From NCBI GenBank assembly GCA_000525025.1, contig JCKJ01000001.1, positions 1,736,001-1,800,000 of the forward strand: a stretch of DNA of 64,000 nucleotides, in the 5' to 3' direction. A program made the translations under genes and the position numbers. Origin of the DNA: Methylophilaceae bacterium 11 (GTDB lineage: Bacteria > Pseudomonadota > Gammaproteobacteria > Burkholderiales > Methylophilaceae). The notes below the pieces were generated by a model. That model searched no databases and was not told the origin of the DNA. It saw only the letters and a list, made by a program, of their open reading frames with translations. Positions 26,329 to 36,144 of the stretch are shown piece by piece; the first letter of the stretch is position 1; each line of letters starts with the position of its first letter.

Positions 26329-26700
26329 ATGTTTGAAGCGCTCTTCTTATTATTTGTAAAGCACTTTGTATGCGACTTCCCACTGCAAACTTCTGCATGG
26401 ATGTATCGCAACAAAGGCATTTATTTACATTTAGGTGGGATTACACACTCTGCTATTCACGCGCTTGGCACTTGGCTGGTACTGGTTTTTTTTATTGGCG
26501 AACACGCCTGGCTTTACGCGCTGATCGATTTCATCGTGCACTACCATATTGACTGGGCAAAGCTACAATTAAACAAACGCTTTGGCCTGCGCCCCGATAA
26601 CAGCAATTGGTTCTGGATTCTTTTAGGATTTGACCAACTTGCGCACCATATTACTTATTTTGTGATTATTTACTATGCATTCAACTATCAATTTACCTAA
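26329..26700 (+). CDS. DUF3307 family membrane protein
   Basis: This encodes 123 residues with three or four hydrophobic segments and conserved HFVCDFPLQT, GGITHSAIHAL, DFIVHYHIDW and FDQLAHH motifs, the DUF3307 pattern. The many membrane-embedded His/Asp residues are conserved in the family, whose function is unknown. It starts 3 bp after iscX and overlaps the next gene by 26 bp, so it is part of a tight operon. Confidence 0.85.
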   Translation: MFEALFLLFVKHFVCDFPLQTSAWMYRNKGIYLHLGGITHSAIHALGTWLVLVFFIGEHAWLYALIDFIVHYHIDWAKLQLNKRFGLRPDNSNWFWILLGFDQLAHHITYFVIIYYAFNYQFT

Positions 26701-28078
26701 AGAAATTTTCAAGGCCTATGACATTCGCGGCATCGTCGGTAAAACGCTTACGCCGGAAATCGTCGAGCGCATCGGCCATGCCCTAGGTTCCGAAGCCAAG
26801 CACCGCGGCCAATCAGAGATTTGCATTGGCTATGATGGCCGTTTATCTGGTCCGGAATTGGCGGACGCATTATCCGTCGGTATTCGTAAAGCGGGTATCG
26901 ATGTGGTGAATTTAGGCATGGTCGCCACCCCCATGGTGTACTTTGCTGCACACTTTCTTAACACGCAATGTGGTGTCATGGTGACTGGCAGCCACAACCC
27001 GCCTGATTACAATGGCTTAAAAATGGTGCTGGCAGGAGAAACGCTTTCTAACGAAGCGATTCAAGGATTAAAAGCACGCATTGAAAACAATCAACTGACC
27101 TATGGTGAAGGCTTAGAGCGTAAGTACAGCATTGCGGATGACTACATCCAAACCATTAAGGCCGATATCAATCTGACGCGCCCACTGAAAATTGCGGTGG
27201 ATTGCGGCAACGGTGTGGCCGGTGCATTTGCAAAATCACTTTATAACGCCATTGGTTGCAGCGTGGATGAATTATTCTGCGAGGTGGATGGCCATTTCCC
27301 TAACCATCACCCAGACCCTTCTGTGCCCGAAAACCTAGAGGATTTAATCAATGCGCTGAAAACCAGCCGCGCTGAAATTGGCTTAGCATTTGATGGCGAT
27401 GGCGACCGTTTAGGCGTGGTGACAAAAGATGGCAAAATCATTTACCCAGATCGCCAGCTGATGCTGTTTGCAGAGGATGTATTAGCTAACAACCCCAATG
27501 CCAGCATCATCTTTGATGTGAAATCGACCCGTAACTTAACGCCATGGATTCAAGAAAAAGGCGGGCAAGCGGTGATGTGGAAAACCGGACACTCACTCGT
27601 CAAATCCAAGATTAAAGAAATCGACGCCGCACTTGCCGGTGAAATGAGCGGCCACGTATTTTTTAATGACCATAAACAAGGCAAAAAACGCTGGTATGGC
27701 TTTGATGATGGCCTCTACTCTGGCGCACGCTTGCTAGAAATTCTGAGCCGCTTCCCCAACCCATCAGAGATTCTGAATAAACTACCGGATAGCGTCAGCA
27801 CGCCGGAACAGCATATCCATATGAACGAAGGCGAACCACATGCCTTGATTCATACGCTGCAGAAAACGGCTAATTTTCAAGGCGCAAATGAAGTGATTAC
27901 GATTGATGGCCTGCGTGTGGAATACCCAGACGGCTTTGGTTTAATGCGTCCATCTAACACCACGCCTGTGATTGTATTGCGCTTTGAGGCCGATAGTGAA
28001 GCAGCACTCAAACGCATACAGGCACAGTTTAAAGAGATCATTTGGGAAGCTGCACCGCACGTTGCTATTCCATTCTAA
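26675..28078 (+). CDS. Phosphomannomutase/phosphoglucomutase
   Basis: This encodes 467 residues, an alpha-D-phosphohexomutase with IFKAYDIRGIVG, the phosphoserine loop TGSHNPPDYNGLK, the metal loop FDGDGDRLG and the sugar-binding loop GEMSGH. Length and motifs match the dual-specificity AlgC-type enzymes that supply mannose-1-P or glucose-1-P for surface polysaccharide. It overlaps the DUF3307 gene by 26 bp. It is distinct from the Pgm-type mutase at 30867-32498. Confidence 0.93.
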   Translation: MHSTINLPKEIFKAYDIRGIVGKTLTPEIVERIGHALGSEAKHRGQSEICIGYDGRLSGPELADALSVGIRKAGIDVVNLGMVATPMVYFAAHFLNTQCGVMVTGSHNPPDYNGLKMVLAGETLSNEAIQGLKARIENNQLTYGEGLERKYSIADDYIQTIKADINLTRPLKIAVDCGNGVAGAFAKSLYNAIGCSVDELFCEVDGHFPNHHPDPSVPENLEDLINALKTSRAEIGLAFDGDGDRLGVVTKDGKIIYPDRQLMLFAEDVLANNPNASIIFDVKSTRNLTPWIQEKGGQAVMWKTGHSLVKSKIKEIDAALAGEMSGHVFFNDHKQGKKRWYGFDDGLYSGARLLEILSRFPNPSEILNKLPDSVSTPEQHIHMNEGEPHALIHTLQKTANFQGANEVITIDGLRVEYPDGFGLMRPSNTTPVIVLRFEADSEAALKRIQAQFKEIIWEAAPHVAIPF

Positions 28079-28081
28079 ATC

Positions 28082-28555
28082 ATGTCTAAACATACCCTAG
28101 TGATTGTATGTATCTGGGTTGCGCTGGCGAGTGTCGTGTACTATCTGGTTGACCGCATTCAGCAGCCCAATACCTTACAAGCCCTAGGGCATGACCACAC
28201 CGTGGTACTCAAAAGAGGGTTGGATGGCCACTACCGCGCCGAAGCATTGATTAATGGCGAACAAGTAGATGTACTAGTCGATACCGGCGCAACCGGTGTC
28301 GCCATCTCACAAACAGTAGCAGACAAACTTCAATTAAAAAGCCTCACCGCAGTCCGCACCAATACAGCCAACGGCACCACAGTGGGCTATATGGTGCGAC
28401 TCTCTTCCGTTAAGCTAGGCGGCGTGGAAGCCAATAACGTATCTGCCATGATTGCCCCTGGCCTAGAAGGCGATGTCTTACTTGGCATGAGCTTTTTGGC
28501 GCGCATGGACGTGCGCTTATTTAAAGGCGAGATGACGATTCGTCAAGTTGAATAA
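28082..28555 (+). CDS. Membrane-anchored retropepsin-like aspartic protease
   Basis: This 157-residue protein has an N-terminal membrane helix (about 6-24) and a retropepsin domain with the catalytic motif VDTGATGVAIS and the flap/second-half signature GDVLLGMSFL. It fits the TIGR02281 clan AA protease family found in proteobacteria, presumed to act in the periplasm as dimers. Substrate unknown. It follows the phosphohexomutase by 3 bp. Confidence 0.88.
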   Translation: MSKHTLVIVCIWVALASVVYYLVDRIQQPNTLQALGHDHTVVLKRGLDGHYRAEALINGEQVDVLVDTGATGVAISQTVADKLQLKSLTAVRTNTANGTTVGYMVRLSSVKLGGVEANNVSAMIAPGLEGDVLLGMSFLARMDVRLFKGEMTIRQVE

Positions 28556-28650
28556 TCAAGTTGGTTAAAAATATAAGTTTTTGTTTTTTATAGCTATATT
28601 TTTACAGAATGTGTTTTATGTAAGTATTCCTCATCAGGTGTGACTAATGG

Positions 28651-28664
28651 TGGCTAGCTAGCCA
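28651..28664. promoter_or_regulatory. 14-bp perfect palindrome upstream of the EF-hand gene
   Basis: TGGCTAGCTAGCCA lies 47 bp before ATG 28712 in the leader of the EF-hand gene. It is a perfect palindrome and could be an operator for a dimeric regulator; no known consensus was recognised. Confidence 0.35.
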
Positions 28665-28711
28665 TTTACAGATTTAATATTCGCACATTTTAATATTTGA
28701 GGAGCTTTACC

Positions 28712-29188
28712 ATGAAGACACATTTAAAACTATCCACACTGGTTGCAACCATGCTAATGGTCGCAACTACACAACTAATGGCAGCTGAACCGATGCTAAG
28801 TACTGGCGGTTATGCGACCCAACTGCAAAAGCTAGAAATGATGAAGATGCTGGACGCAGATGGCAACCATATGGTCACCATTGCCGAGTCAGATGCTTAT
28901 TACAACAGTATTTTCGATGCATTGAACAAAGACCAAGATGACTCACTAGACACTAAAGAATGGGCTGGCACGACAAAACAGACCAAGCTTGATTTAGCTA
29001 CCGGCGGCTACACCCGAGAGCTGCGTTCAATGAAAATGATGAAAATGATGGATACCGATGCCGATCACTTAGTGACACGTGAAGAGTTCTTAAATCATCA
29101 CCGTGCAATCTTCAACAAAATGGACACGTCGACTGACAAGCAATTGGATGCGCAGGAATGGGTGGCTAAAGTATTTGGCGGTCACTAA
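28712..29188 (+). CDS. Secreted EF-hand calcium-binding protein
   Basis: This encodes 158 residues from ATG 28712 (GAGGAG 9 nt upstream; a longer TTG-type start is rejected). A signal peptide (1-25, ending QLMAA) is followed by two homologous halves, each beginning with a YATQLQKLEMMKMLD-type helix and carrying two EF-hand loops (DADGNHMVTIAE, DKDQDDSLDTKE, DTDADHLVTREE and a degenerate DTSTDKQLDAQE). Probably a periplasmic calcium-binding protein that arose by internal duplication. Partner unknown. Confidence 0.85.
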   Translation: MKTHLKLSTLVATMLMVATTQLMAAEPMLSTGGYATQLQKLEMMKMLDADGNHMVTIAESDAYYNSIFDALNKDQDDSLDTKEWAGTTKQTKLDLATGGYTRELRSMKMMKMMDTDADHLVTREEFLNHHRAIFNKMDTSTDKQLDAQEWVAKVFGGH

Positions 29189-29227
29189 TACTCGTAGCAA
29201 TTCACTTAATTAAGTAACTCTCTCGTA

Positions 29228-29252
29228 TTAAGGCCGGCATCGCTGGCCTTAA
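29228..29252. terminator. Inverted repeat after the EF-hand gene
   Basis: TTAAGGCC and GGCCTTAA form an 8-bp stem with a 9-nt loop between the convergent EF-hand and M48 genes. No strong T-run follows, so it is a moderate terminator candidate for either direction. Confidence 0.5.
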
Positions 29253-29276
29253 TCGATTAGCGAATAACGCTACAAT

Positions 29277-30830
29277 TTATTGCGCCAACTCTGCCGCATC
29301 CACCACCACTTTGTACAACTGCAGTTCCTGCTGTGTTTTTACCGTTTCCCCTACTGCAATCTGGTTACGTTTACCCGGTGCAACTCCATTAATAATCATC
29401 GGTCTGCTTTGCGCGACGGGCCTGCCTGTTTTTGCATCATATTTAATCATGCGCACTTGCACCCTGCCAATTGGCACCGCTGTGGCATTTTGCACTACAG
29501 CATACACAGCACCATTATTATCGGCCACAGGGCCAGACTGAATATACTTGGCAGGATTACGCGGTAGATCAATACGCACCGCACGCGCATTGGCGTCTTT
29601 ACCTATATCCGAATCTGAGCCTGCTGCCGTTTGGTAGTGTTTGAGGGCCACATCGGTTTCCCCGCGCCCTTCTGCAATTTGCCCAAGCAAATCATGCCCT
29701 GGCGCCGTTGGCAGCAGCGCATTAGCACGATTTAAAAATGGTTCAGCTTCTGCTTTTTTACCCATATTAAATAAAGCAATACCGCTTTGGATATGCGGCT
29801 TAAAATAATCCGGCTGCATTTTTATGGCTTTATCATAGTAGCCCAATGCTTCTTGTGGCTTTTTCTGCGTCAGCGCAATATCGCCCAACAGCTCTTGAAA
29901 TCTTGCCTCTTTAGGCTCGCCTGCAATTGCCTGATTCGCTAATTTAGTGGCCGCTGCGGTATCGCCTTTTTTAAGGGCAACCAATGCATCGTCGTAAGCT
30001 TTATAAGCAGCGCGTGTGGCCTTTACTTTACCTACTTTTTGCGCATACGCCTCTTTACCCCAATCACCTCCGGCCCCAATTCTGGCCAGCGTTTCCTTGT
30101 TGGCATCTACACGCTCTTGTGATGGTGGATGGCTGGCAAATAACCCTGTAATAAAGTCGCTTTTCTTACCTTCGCTCAAACGCACAAACGTCTCCTGCAG
30201 TGTTACCGCTGCAGTAGGGTCGTACCCTGCTTTTTTCATATATTGCATGCCATACAAGTCTGATTCTGACTCTGCATCACGTCCATATTTACTGGTAGCC
30301 AGCTGTGCGCCTAGCTGCGCCCCACCTACAATCAAATTAGAATAATTAGTATTTTGTGCGCCTATCCCCACCGCAATCATAGCGCCTTGTAATAAAATAC
30401 CGCGCTCCATGCTTTTAGCGCCATGTCGGGCAGCGGCATGCACAATTTCATGCCCCATCACTGCCGCCAACTCCGCCTCGCTATTCAGCTCATATAACAA
30501 TCCACGGTTAAACGCAATTTTGCCCCCTGGCATCGCCCAAGCATTCGGAATCGAGTCATTCAATACCACGAATTCATAAGGCAAATCTGGTCGATCCGAA
30601 ACAGCAGCCAAACGTTTACCTACCCCTTGTACGTAAGCCGTTAACTCAGGATCAATCACATAGTCGCCCCCTTGCGATTGACGCGCAGGTGAATAGTTTT
30701 GCGTACCAATTGAGATCTCTTGTGCTTGAGACACAAATTGAAACTCAGTTTTTTTGGTGACAGGATTGGTACCGCAAGCCGTCACTGCGACTACTGCCCA
30801 TAGGCTCAGCCATTTGCATGCATATCTCAT
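29277..30830 (-). CDS. M48-family lipoprotein metalloprotease with TPR repeats (BepA/YfgC-like)
   Basis: This encodes 517 residues from ATG 30830, which has an AAGGGG site 6 nt upstream. A lipoprotein signal ends in a lipobox (VTAC, Cys at about 19). The M48 catalytic domain (about 60-260) has HEIVHAAARH with the zinc HExxH and a downstream ESDLYG supplying the third ligand. TPR repeats (about 280-420) and a C-terminal beta domain complete it. This resembles BepA, which handles outer-membrane protein quality control. It is a single gene convergent with the EF-hand gene. Confidence 0.9.
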   Translation of the reverse strand: MRYACKWLSLWAVVAVTACGTNPVTKKTEFQFVSQAQEISIGTQNYSPARQSQGGDYVIDPELTAYVQGVGKRLAAVSDRPDLPYEFVVLNDSIPNAWAMPGGKIAFNRGLLYELNSEAELAAVMGHEIVHAAARHGAKSMERGILLQGAMIAVGIGAQNTNYSNLIVGGAQLGAQLATSKYGRDAESESDLYGMQYMKKAGYDPTAAVTLQETFVRLSEGKKSDFITGLFASHPPSQERVDANKETLARIGAGGDWGKEAYAQKVGKVKATRAAYKAYDDALVALKKGDTAAATKLANQAIAGEPKEARFQELLGDIALTQKKPQEALGYYDKAIKMQPDYFKPHIQSGIALFNMGKKAEAEPFLNRANALLPTAPGHDLLGQIAEGRGETDVALKHYQTAAGSDSDIGKDANARAVRIDLPRNPAKYIQSGPVADNNGAVYAVVQNATAVPIGRVQVRMIKYDAKTGRPVAQSRPMIINGVAPGKRNQIAVGETVKTQQELQLYKVVVDAAELAQ

Positions 30831-30866
30831 GATTTTCCCCTTATGCACTTGTTATTCTTCAGCCAA

Positions 30867-32519
<1,653 letters not shown>

Positions 32520-32595
32520 TTAACAGAGGGTAGTTCATTAAGATGAACGGTTCAATAGAATATAAATCAAGTTCAGGCGAATCACAATTGCCAAT

Positions 32596-32625
32596 ATGGA
32601 TATTTACACAACATGGATATTTACA
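32596..32625. repeat. Tandem 17-bp-period repeat upstream of pgm
   Basis: ATGGATATTTACA occurs at 32596-32608 and 32613-32625 within the 272-bp gap between pgm and the GGDEF/EAL gene. It may be a duplicated operator or chance slippage; nothing more can be said. Confidence 0.6.
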
Positions 32626-32641
32626 TAAAAGAAACAGATAC

Positions 32642-32663
32642 AAAAAAACCAGCATATGGCTGG
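32642..32663 (-). terminator. Intrinsic terminator of the GGDEF/EAL gene
   Basis: On the minus strand CCAGC-CATAT-GCTGG is followed by T7. It lies about 110 bp downstream of the GGDEF/EAL stop. Together with pgm promoter sequence it fills the 32499-32770 gap. Confidence 0.7.
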
Positions 32664-32770
32664 CTTGTGTGTTTTATTGCTTATATAAATTGGAAATCAC
32701 CGTTATAGTTTAACAAACTAAACGGATGTCGATATGGCAATGAAACGATTTGCTGAGGATATCGTATCTT

Positions 32771-34516
32771 TTATCCGACTAATGCTTGCTCAAAACTTTC
32801 AATTGGGACTGGTTTACCAAATAAATAGCCTTGATAATTTGAGCAACCTTCCCTCAATAGTATTTGCCGTTGCCCTTCCGTTTCCACACCTTCAGCAATT
32901 ACATTTAACTCCATTGTCTCAGCCATTGCAATAATCGTACGTACAATTGATTTATCTATTTCATCATTGGCGATATCCCGCACAAACGACTGATCAATTT
33001 TGATTTGTTCCAGCGGGAGCTTTTTAAGATATTGCAAAGAGGAATAACCGGTGCCAAAATCATCTAAAGAGAATCGCACACCTACTTTGCATAAAGTATT
33101 CATCGTATCAATGGCTTGGTCGACATCATGCAACAACAAGCCCTCTGTAAGCTCAAGTTTAAGCAGTGTCGGGTTTACATTAAAGCGTTGCAAAGCGAGC
33201 TTCACTTGATCCACAAAGTAGGATTGCGCAAATTGTTTGGCACTGACATTGATAGATAAACCTAGCTCACGCGTGTGAGGTTGCTGTTGCCAGTCGCGTA
33301 ACTGAGCACAAGCAGTATTGATTACCCAATCGCCTATTGGCAATATCAAACCAGTTTCTTCACTCAGGGGGATAAAGTGGATGGGGGAAATCAATCCGCG
33401 TTCAGGATGTATCCATCGAATCAAGCCTTCTGCCCCCACCGCTTTACCTGATGCGTCTACCTGAACTTGGTAAAACAGTTTAAATTGCTCTTCTCTAATG
33501 GCTACCTGCAGCTCTTCTTCGAGTAAAGCTCTCGCATTAATCACTTCTTGCATGTGCGGGTCATAGAAGCGGATGGTATCTCCCCCTTCTTTTTTGGCTT
33601 GATACATCGCAATATTTGCCTGCTGCAACAACTCCTCAACCATCGATTCTTTGCGGTTAAACAGCGTCACACCAATACTTGAAGTACAGACATACGGATT
33701 TTGCTCAAGCTGGTAAGGCTTATTTAATTCAATGAGAATTTTATTGGATATCGCTCTCGCTTGGGCTGCTGCCTCAAGGTTACGCGTACTCAGTGCTTGC
33801 AGTAGGATGACAAAGTCATCGCCGCCTATGCGTGCCACCGTGTCAACTGCGCGCAAGCATGCCGCTATACGCTTGGCCACTTGCTCAAGCAGTAAATTGC
33901 CAGAATCATGCCCGATGGTGTCATTGAGTGTCTTGAAATTATCTAAGTCTAGGTAAAGCACTGCGCCCTCTTGGCCAGTTCGGAGGCTTGTGGATAAGGC
34001 TTGCTGAAGACGATCTACGAGTAGTTTTCTATTAGGCAGCTTTGTGAGCGGATCATAAAACGCCAGTTCATTCATCTCGCTCGTACGTTTTTCCTTTTCA
34101 TCATTTTGAAACGCAAGCTCTTTGTTCGCTTCTATTAGCTCTGCAGCACGCTTGCTTTTTTCCTTACTTTGGAAAGCCAGCTCCTTATTAGCAACAATCA
34201 GTTCAGCGGCTCTTTTACTTTTTTCTTTGTTCTGAAAAGCTAACTCTTTGTTTGCAATCACCAGCTCGGCTGCGCGGTTTTCTTTTTCTTGATTTTGGTA
34301 CGCAAGCTCGGTATTGGCTATCACTAGCTCTGCCGCCCGCTTTTCCTTTTCTGAATTCTCATAAGCCAACTCACCATTTGCAATTGCAAGTTCTGCCGCC
34401 CGCTTTTCTTTTTCTTCATTTTGAAGAGCGAGTGCTTTATTTGCGGCAACTAACGCCAAATTTGCTGCTTCAAGCGCGGAATATTTTAATTCTAATACTT
34501 GTACCGATGCACTCAA
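32771..34516 (-). CDS. GGDEF/EAL protein with N-terminal 21-residue coiled-coil repeats
   Basis: This 581-residue cytoplasmic protein has no membrane segments. Residues 35-139 are five near-identical 21-residue heptad repeats (EKEKRAAEL-IAN-ELAYQN type), followed by GGDEF (about 150-310, motif GGDDF with an intact RAVD inhibitory site) and EAL (about 325-575). The EAL motif reads EGL, but other catalytic segments (KLELTEG, DDFGTGYSSL, VIAEGVETEG) are present. The frame is bounded by a stop just upstream, so the only available start is TTG 34516, which overlaps the stop of a 32-codon frame (TTGA). Cyclase activity with GGDDF is uncertain; phosphodiesterase activity is plausible. Confidence 0.88.
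   Translation of the reverse strand: MSASVQVLELKYSALEAANLALVAANKALALQNEEKEKRAAELAIANGELAYENSEKEKRAAELVIANTELAYQNQEKENRAAELVIANKELAFQNKEKSKRAAELIVANKELAFQSKEKSKRAAELIEANKELAFQNDEKEKRTSEMNELAFYDPLTKLPNRKLLVDRLQQALSTSLRTGQEGAVLYLDLDNFKTLNDTIGHDSGNLLLEQVAKRIAACLRAVDTVARIGGDDFVILLQALSTRNLEAAAQARAISNKILIELNKPYQLEQNPYVCTSSIGVTLFNRKESMVEELLQQANIAMYQAKKEGGDTIRFYDPHMQEVINARALLEEELQVAIREEQFKLFYQVQVDASGKAVGAEGLIRWIHPERGLISPIHFIPLSEETGLILPIGDWVINTACAQLRDWQQQPHTRELGLSINVSAKQFAQSYFVDQVKLALQRFNVNPTLLKLELTEGLLLHDVDQAIDTMNTLCKVGVRFSLDDFGTGYSSLQYLKKLPLEQIKIDQSFVRDIANDEIDKSIVRTIIAMAETMELNVIAEGVETEGQRQILLREGCSNYQGYLFGKPVPIESFEQALVG
34100..34414 (-). repeat. Five 63-bp in-frame tandem repeats encoding the coiled coil
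   Basis: Five units of 63 bp encode the 21-residue repeat within the GGDEF/EAL gene. Adjacent units are similar but not identical, and a degenerate sixth copy precedes them. Unit length of three heptads means that copy-number change would keep the reading frame and the coiled-coil phase. Confidence 0.85.
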
Positions 34517-35160
34517 TTTAGATCAGCCAAATGATAAAACAACTGACTTGGCGGTGTGCTATGTTTGAGATGAGTTGACTGGCAATGTGGGTAACGCACT
34601 CTAGTTAGCATGATAACTTTCTGTTTTTATTATTCGTTATTAAATTTAGACCGATATTATCAAGTATGCAGAATGAATATAGGCGCTACTGATACTAGGC
34701 TCATGACAGCCAAAATGCAATGCATGCAATTCAAATTGCTAAAATTATGTGTTTGTTTTGGGAGTTTTGCGCATATAGTCAGAAAGCTGTACGGCCTTCT
34801 GGGAGAATATTATGGTCTCTATCTGAAATACGCTGATTAATCTACAAATATACCTCTGCCTCAACCCAAGCAGGGTTACATACATCGATATTTACTGGTT
34901 TTAAAAGTGCCTTCCGTTAATCAATTAGCTATAGAACGTTCGGTTAGGCCTGCCTTATTACAGACCTCAGACTTGTGTATCAGTCGCAATGTTTGCGCAC
35001 TCACTCATTGTCTCCTTAACACGACTTAAGCCATTGGTGGAAATAATTATGCGTTGCAAAAACGCTGCTTTTCACTGCTTTTAGAAGTAGGGCGGAGAGT
35101 GGTGATTTTGGATTCGAATTAGATGTTACGCTTTGATTCAAGCACCCCTATGAGCACCCC
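34517..35160. other. Gene-poor interval upstream of the GGDEF/EAL gene
   Basis: About 640 bp with no convincing gene. It contains a 32-codon minus-strand frame (34513-34611, MLTRVRYPHC start) whose TGA overlaps the TTG of the GGDEF/EAL gene, and a short duplicated AGCACCCCT motif (around 35139-35160) just downstream of tRNA-Pro. The position beside a tRNA 3' end would suit a decayed integrated element, but no integrase remnant or att duplication could be recognised. Confidence 0.5.
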
Positions 35161-35189
35161 TAAAATAAAAAAACCACTCAGTGAGTGGC
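35161..35189 (-). terminator. Intrinsic terminator of tRNA-Pro
   Basis: Read on the minus strand, CCACTCA and TGAGTGG form a 7-bp stem followed by a T-run (35163-35173), 19 bp after the tRNA 3' end. Confidence 0.8.
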
Positions 35190-35207
35190 CTGTCTATTTG
35201 TTTCTAT

Positions 35208-35284
35208 TGGTCGGGACGGTGTGATTCGAACACACGACCCCTTGCACCCCATGCAAGTACGCTACCAGGCTGCGCTACGCCCCG
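35208..35284 (-). tRNA. tRNA-Pro (anticodon GGG)
   Basis: This is a 77-nt cloverleaf with an encoded CCA. The acceptor stem CGGGGCG pairs with CGTCCCG including one G-U, the anticodon stem is CTTGC/GCAAG with loop ATGGGGT (U33, anticodon GGG), and the T-loop is TTCGAAT. It lies downstream of the merR-like gene of the pheST-ihfA cluster, which is its usual place in betaproteobacteria. Confidence 0.95.
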
Positions 35285-35377
35285 ATCCTTACTGAAACTT
35301 CAGTGCAGGCATTATAAATCAAAATAGCCATACGCCGAATGTAGAATCAATAATTTTAACAAAAAGGGGAATAGAAA

Positions 35378-35782
35378 TCAGGCGCGCAGCAACTGTATAA
35401 CTTGGCGAATCTGCGCACGCACCTGCGTCAAATCAACAGCGTCAGCAAATGGCGCAGCCATAGATTGGGCTATCGCCACTACCGGAGCAGCGACTGGCGC
35501 TGCTTCAGTAGACTCTTGCCCATCTAAACGATTGCGTGCGCCACTGATGGTAAAGCCTTGCTCATATAACAGCTCACGAATCTTACGGATGAGCAACACT
35601 TCGTGATGTTGGTAATAACGACGATTACCACGACGTTTCACAGGTTTTAACTGTGTGAATTCTTGTTCCCAATAACGAAGCACATGTGGTTTGACACCAC
35701 ATAACTCACTCACTTCACCAATCGTAAAATAACGCTTGGCTGGGATAGGTGGCAATTGTACTTTGGGAGACTCTTCAACCAT
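35378..35782 (-). CDS. MerR-family regulator of the pheST-ihfA cluster
   Basis: This 134-residue protein has an N-terminal MerR-type winged helix (YFTIGEVSELCGVKPHVLRYWE and RRGNRRYYQ) and a short C-terminal part lacking metal-binding Cys. This small MerR protein follows ihfA in most betaproteobacteria; its targets are unknown. Spacing to ihfA is 17 bp, so it is probably co-transcribed. Confidence 0.9.
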   Translation of the reverse strand: MVEESPKVQLPPIPAKRYFTIGEVSELCGVKPHVLRYWEQEFTQLKPVKRRGNRRYYQHHEVLLIRKIRELLYEQGFTISGARNRLDGQESTEAAPVAAPVVAIAQSMAAPFADAVDLTQVRAQIRQVIQLLRA

Positions 35783-35799
35783 GTTTACTCACTTTTAAG

Positions 35800-36096
35800 T
35801 TATTGATTCGCGTAATGCTCTTCTACTTTAGTTTTTAACTTTTGGCTTGCGTGAAAGGTAACTACACGTCTTGCAGTAATCGGGATTTCTTCACCCGTTT
35901 TTGGGTTACGACCTGGACGTTCTGATTTTTTACGTAACTCAAAGTTACCAAAACCAGATAATTTCACACTATCGCCTGCTTCTAACGCGGTACGTACTTC
36001 TTCAAAAAACGCTTCTACCATGTCTTTAGCTTCACGTTTGTTGAGCCCAACTTGCTCAAACAACAAATCGGCTAAATCTGCTTTAGTTAATGTCAT
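35800..36096 (-). CDS. ihfA: Integration host factor subunit alpha
   Basis: This 98-residue HU/IHF-fold protein has [25 protein letters not shown] and the DNA-bending arm segment [14 protein letters not shown]. The pheT-ihfA order identifies it as the alpha subunit. It bends DNA and would assist sigma-54 promoters, such as the candidate at 25951, by looping enhancer-bound activator to polymerase. Confidence 0.96.
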   Translation of the reverse strand: MTLTKADLADLLFEQVGLNKREAKDMVEAFFEEVRTALEAGDSVKLSGFGNFELRKKSERPGRNPKTGEEIPITARRVVTFHASQKLKTKVEEHYANQ

Positions 36097-36144
36097 GAAC
36101 TCCCCTAACTACTTTTTACTTAATTCTTGATGGACAGTCGGTAC

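Noticed and set aside
32734-32934. 66-residue plus-strand frame before the GGDEF/EAL stop
   Set aside because: It overlaps the EAL-domain coding region on the opposite strand and has no domain or ribosome-binding site.
34610-34840. 76-residue plus-strand open frame
   Set aside because: It lacks a ribosome-binding site and has a low-complexity hydrophobic and aromatic composition with no recognisable domain.
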